This document shows, piece after piece, positions 63,283-64,000 of a stretch of DNA of 64,000 nt. The translations under genes were made by a program, and so were the position numbers. Every line of letters starts with the position of its first letter. Positions within the stretch are counted from its first letter, which is position 1. Under the pieces are notes generated by a model that saw only the letters and a program-made list of their open reading frames with translations, had not been told where the DNA came from and did not search any database. The stretch is from Bacteroidaceae bacterium (GTDB lineage: Bacteria > Bacteroidota > Bacteroidia > Bacteroidales > Bacteroidaceae), in contig JAKSIS010000003.1 of the NCBI GenBank assembly GCA_024398665.1, positions 19,720 to 83,719 on the forward strand, given 5' to 3'.

Positions 63283-64000
63283 ATGAAAAAGGTATTTGCA
63301 TTCGTTGCAATGCTGGGACTCCTCACATTTGGAGTAAACCAGACAGTCAGTGCTCAGGAAGAGGCAGCAGCTGCTGCCACTGAAGAAGTGGCACAGGATG
63401 ATTCAACCGCTGTTGAAGAAGCTCCCGCAGTCGAGGAAGCTGTTGAAACAGTTGCTCCCATTGAGGAAGACAAGCAGGAAGGTCTTCACAAGAACTTGAA
63501 GGTAAAGTTCATTGAAGGTGACCCGGGTTTCATGTCACTCGTTGCCATCGCAATGATCTTCGGTCTTGCTCTCTGCATTGAGCGTATCATTTTCCTCAGC
63601 CTTTCAGAAATCAACAGCAAGAAGCTTCTTGAAGAAATCCAGGCTGCTCTTGAGAACGGTGATGTTGAAGGTGCAAAGTCAATCTGCCGCGAAACCCGTG
63701 GTCCTGTAGCATCAATCTGCTATCAGGGTCTCATGAGAATCGATGAAGGCCTTGACGTAGTTGAGCGTTCAGTCGTTTCCTACGGTTCAGTCATGGCTTC
63801 AAACCTTGAAAAGAACCTCTCATGGATCACACTGTTCATCGCAATGTCTCCTTCTCTGGGATTCTTGGGTACTGTGATCGGTATGGTCCAGGCATTCGAC
63901 GCCATCCAGAAGGCCGGTGACATTTCTCCGACAGTCGTTGCAGGCGGTATGAAGGTCGCTCTTATCACAACCATCTTCGGTATTATCGTTGCTCTGATTC
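63283..64000 (+). CDS. ExbB/TolQ/MotA-family proton channel, 3' end outside window
   Basis: Uses the proton gradient to energise TonB- or Tol-type envelope machines. 239 residues are visible from ATG 63283 (MKKVFAFVAM), open to the window end. Signal-anchor helix at 1-24, then an unusual periplasmic stretch of Ala/Glu/Val (about 25-65, alternating AAAATEEVAQ and VEEAPAVEEAVE), then the first channel helix (MSLVAIAMIFGLALCIERI), a cytoplasmic domain (SKKLLEEIQAALENGDVEGAKSICRE, quoted in part) and the MotA/ExbB channel helices (FIAMSPSLGFLGTVIGMVQAF; MKVALITTIFGIIVALI). exbD-like partners are expected just outside. Codon choice (many GAA, GCT, CGT, ATC) looks like that of a highly expressed gene. 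Confidence 0.92.
   Translation, partial: MKKVFAFVAMLGLLTFGVNQTVSAQEEAAAAATEEVAQDDSTAVEEAPAVEEAVETVAPIEEDKQEGLHKNLKVKFIEGDPGFMSLVAIAMIFGLALCIERIIFLSLSEINSKKLLEEIQAALENGDVEGAKSICRETRGPVASICYQGLMRIDEGLDVVERSVVSYGSVMASNLEKNLSWITLFIAMSPSLGFLGTVIGMVQAFDAIQKAGDISPTVVAGGMKVALITTIFGIIVALI

Overview
The window comes from a member of the Bacteroidota, most likely order Bacteroidales. Promoters carry the TAnnTTTG -7 element, often with a TTTG or TTG -33 element about 20 bases upstream. Shine-Dalgarno sites are not evident. Recognisable gene sets are typical of the group: lysS-gpsA-pgi, ilvD-ilvB-ilvN-ilvC, coaX with linked envelope genes, Bacteroidota-type LptD/LptC, GH97 and GH2 glycosidases, and an ECF sigma factor with a membrane anti-sigma partner. 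By eye the DNA is close to half G+C (not counted). No phage, insertion sequence, CRISPR array or rRNA was seen. Most of the window reads as core chromosome.

Layout. 1-8207, all minus strand: the 5' part of a B12-dependent ribonucleotide reductase gene, dnaA with AT-rich flanks, a cell-wall amidase, a beta-propeller lipoprotein with a CxxCH motif and a large membrane protein. 8338-16605, plus: GH2 beta-galactosidase, HD hydrolase, lptD, asnA, ung. 16627-17757, minus: CDF metal transporter. 17914-25216, plus: a FISUMP-type lipoprotein, an ECF sigma factor, an anti-sigma-like membrane protein fused to a DUF4419 domain, a secreted protein of unknown family, and a second secreted DUF4419 protein ending in a TonB-plug-like segment. 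25214-25287: tRNA-Arg(CCG), minus. 25387-28889: outer-membrane barrel, GH97 glycosidase, Gln-rich lipoprotein. 28977-33516: lysS, gpsA, pgi, HAD phosphatase. 33519-33673: a cluster of palindromes. 33679-38130, minus: aroC, a SlyD-like isomerase and a DUF4105/pseudo-phosphatase fusion. 38175-45673, plus: coaX, outer-membrane protein, TPR protein, lptC, CorC/HlyC-type protein, PpiD-like chaperone. 45758-50896, minus: branched-chain amino-acid operon. 51123-60816, plus: secA, a small conserved protein, then a complete RND efflux system followed by a PII-like protein. 60855-62955, minus: lpxK-thiL. 63132-63219: tRNA-Ser(GGA). 63283-end: ExbB/TolQ-type proton channel, cut by the window end.

Most genes serve central functions: replication start and dNTP supply, envelope assembly (LptD, LptC, LpxK, PpiD, SecA, amidase), amino-acid synthesis and efflux. 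The part that looks least described is the 19.4-25.2 kb locus. There an ECF sigma factor is translationally coupled to a membrane protein whose N-terminus looks like a Bacteroidota anti-sigma factor and whose periplasmic part is a DUF4419 domain. A paralogous secreted DUF4419 protein follows two genes later. A second unusual object is the 920-residue protein at 35368-38130, which joins a DUF4105 membrane protein to an alkaline-phosphatase-fold domain that has lost most of its metal ligands and retains an internal signal-peptide-like segment at the junction.
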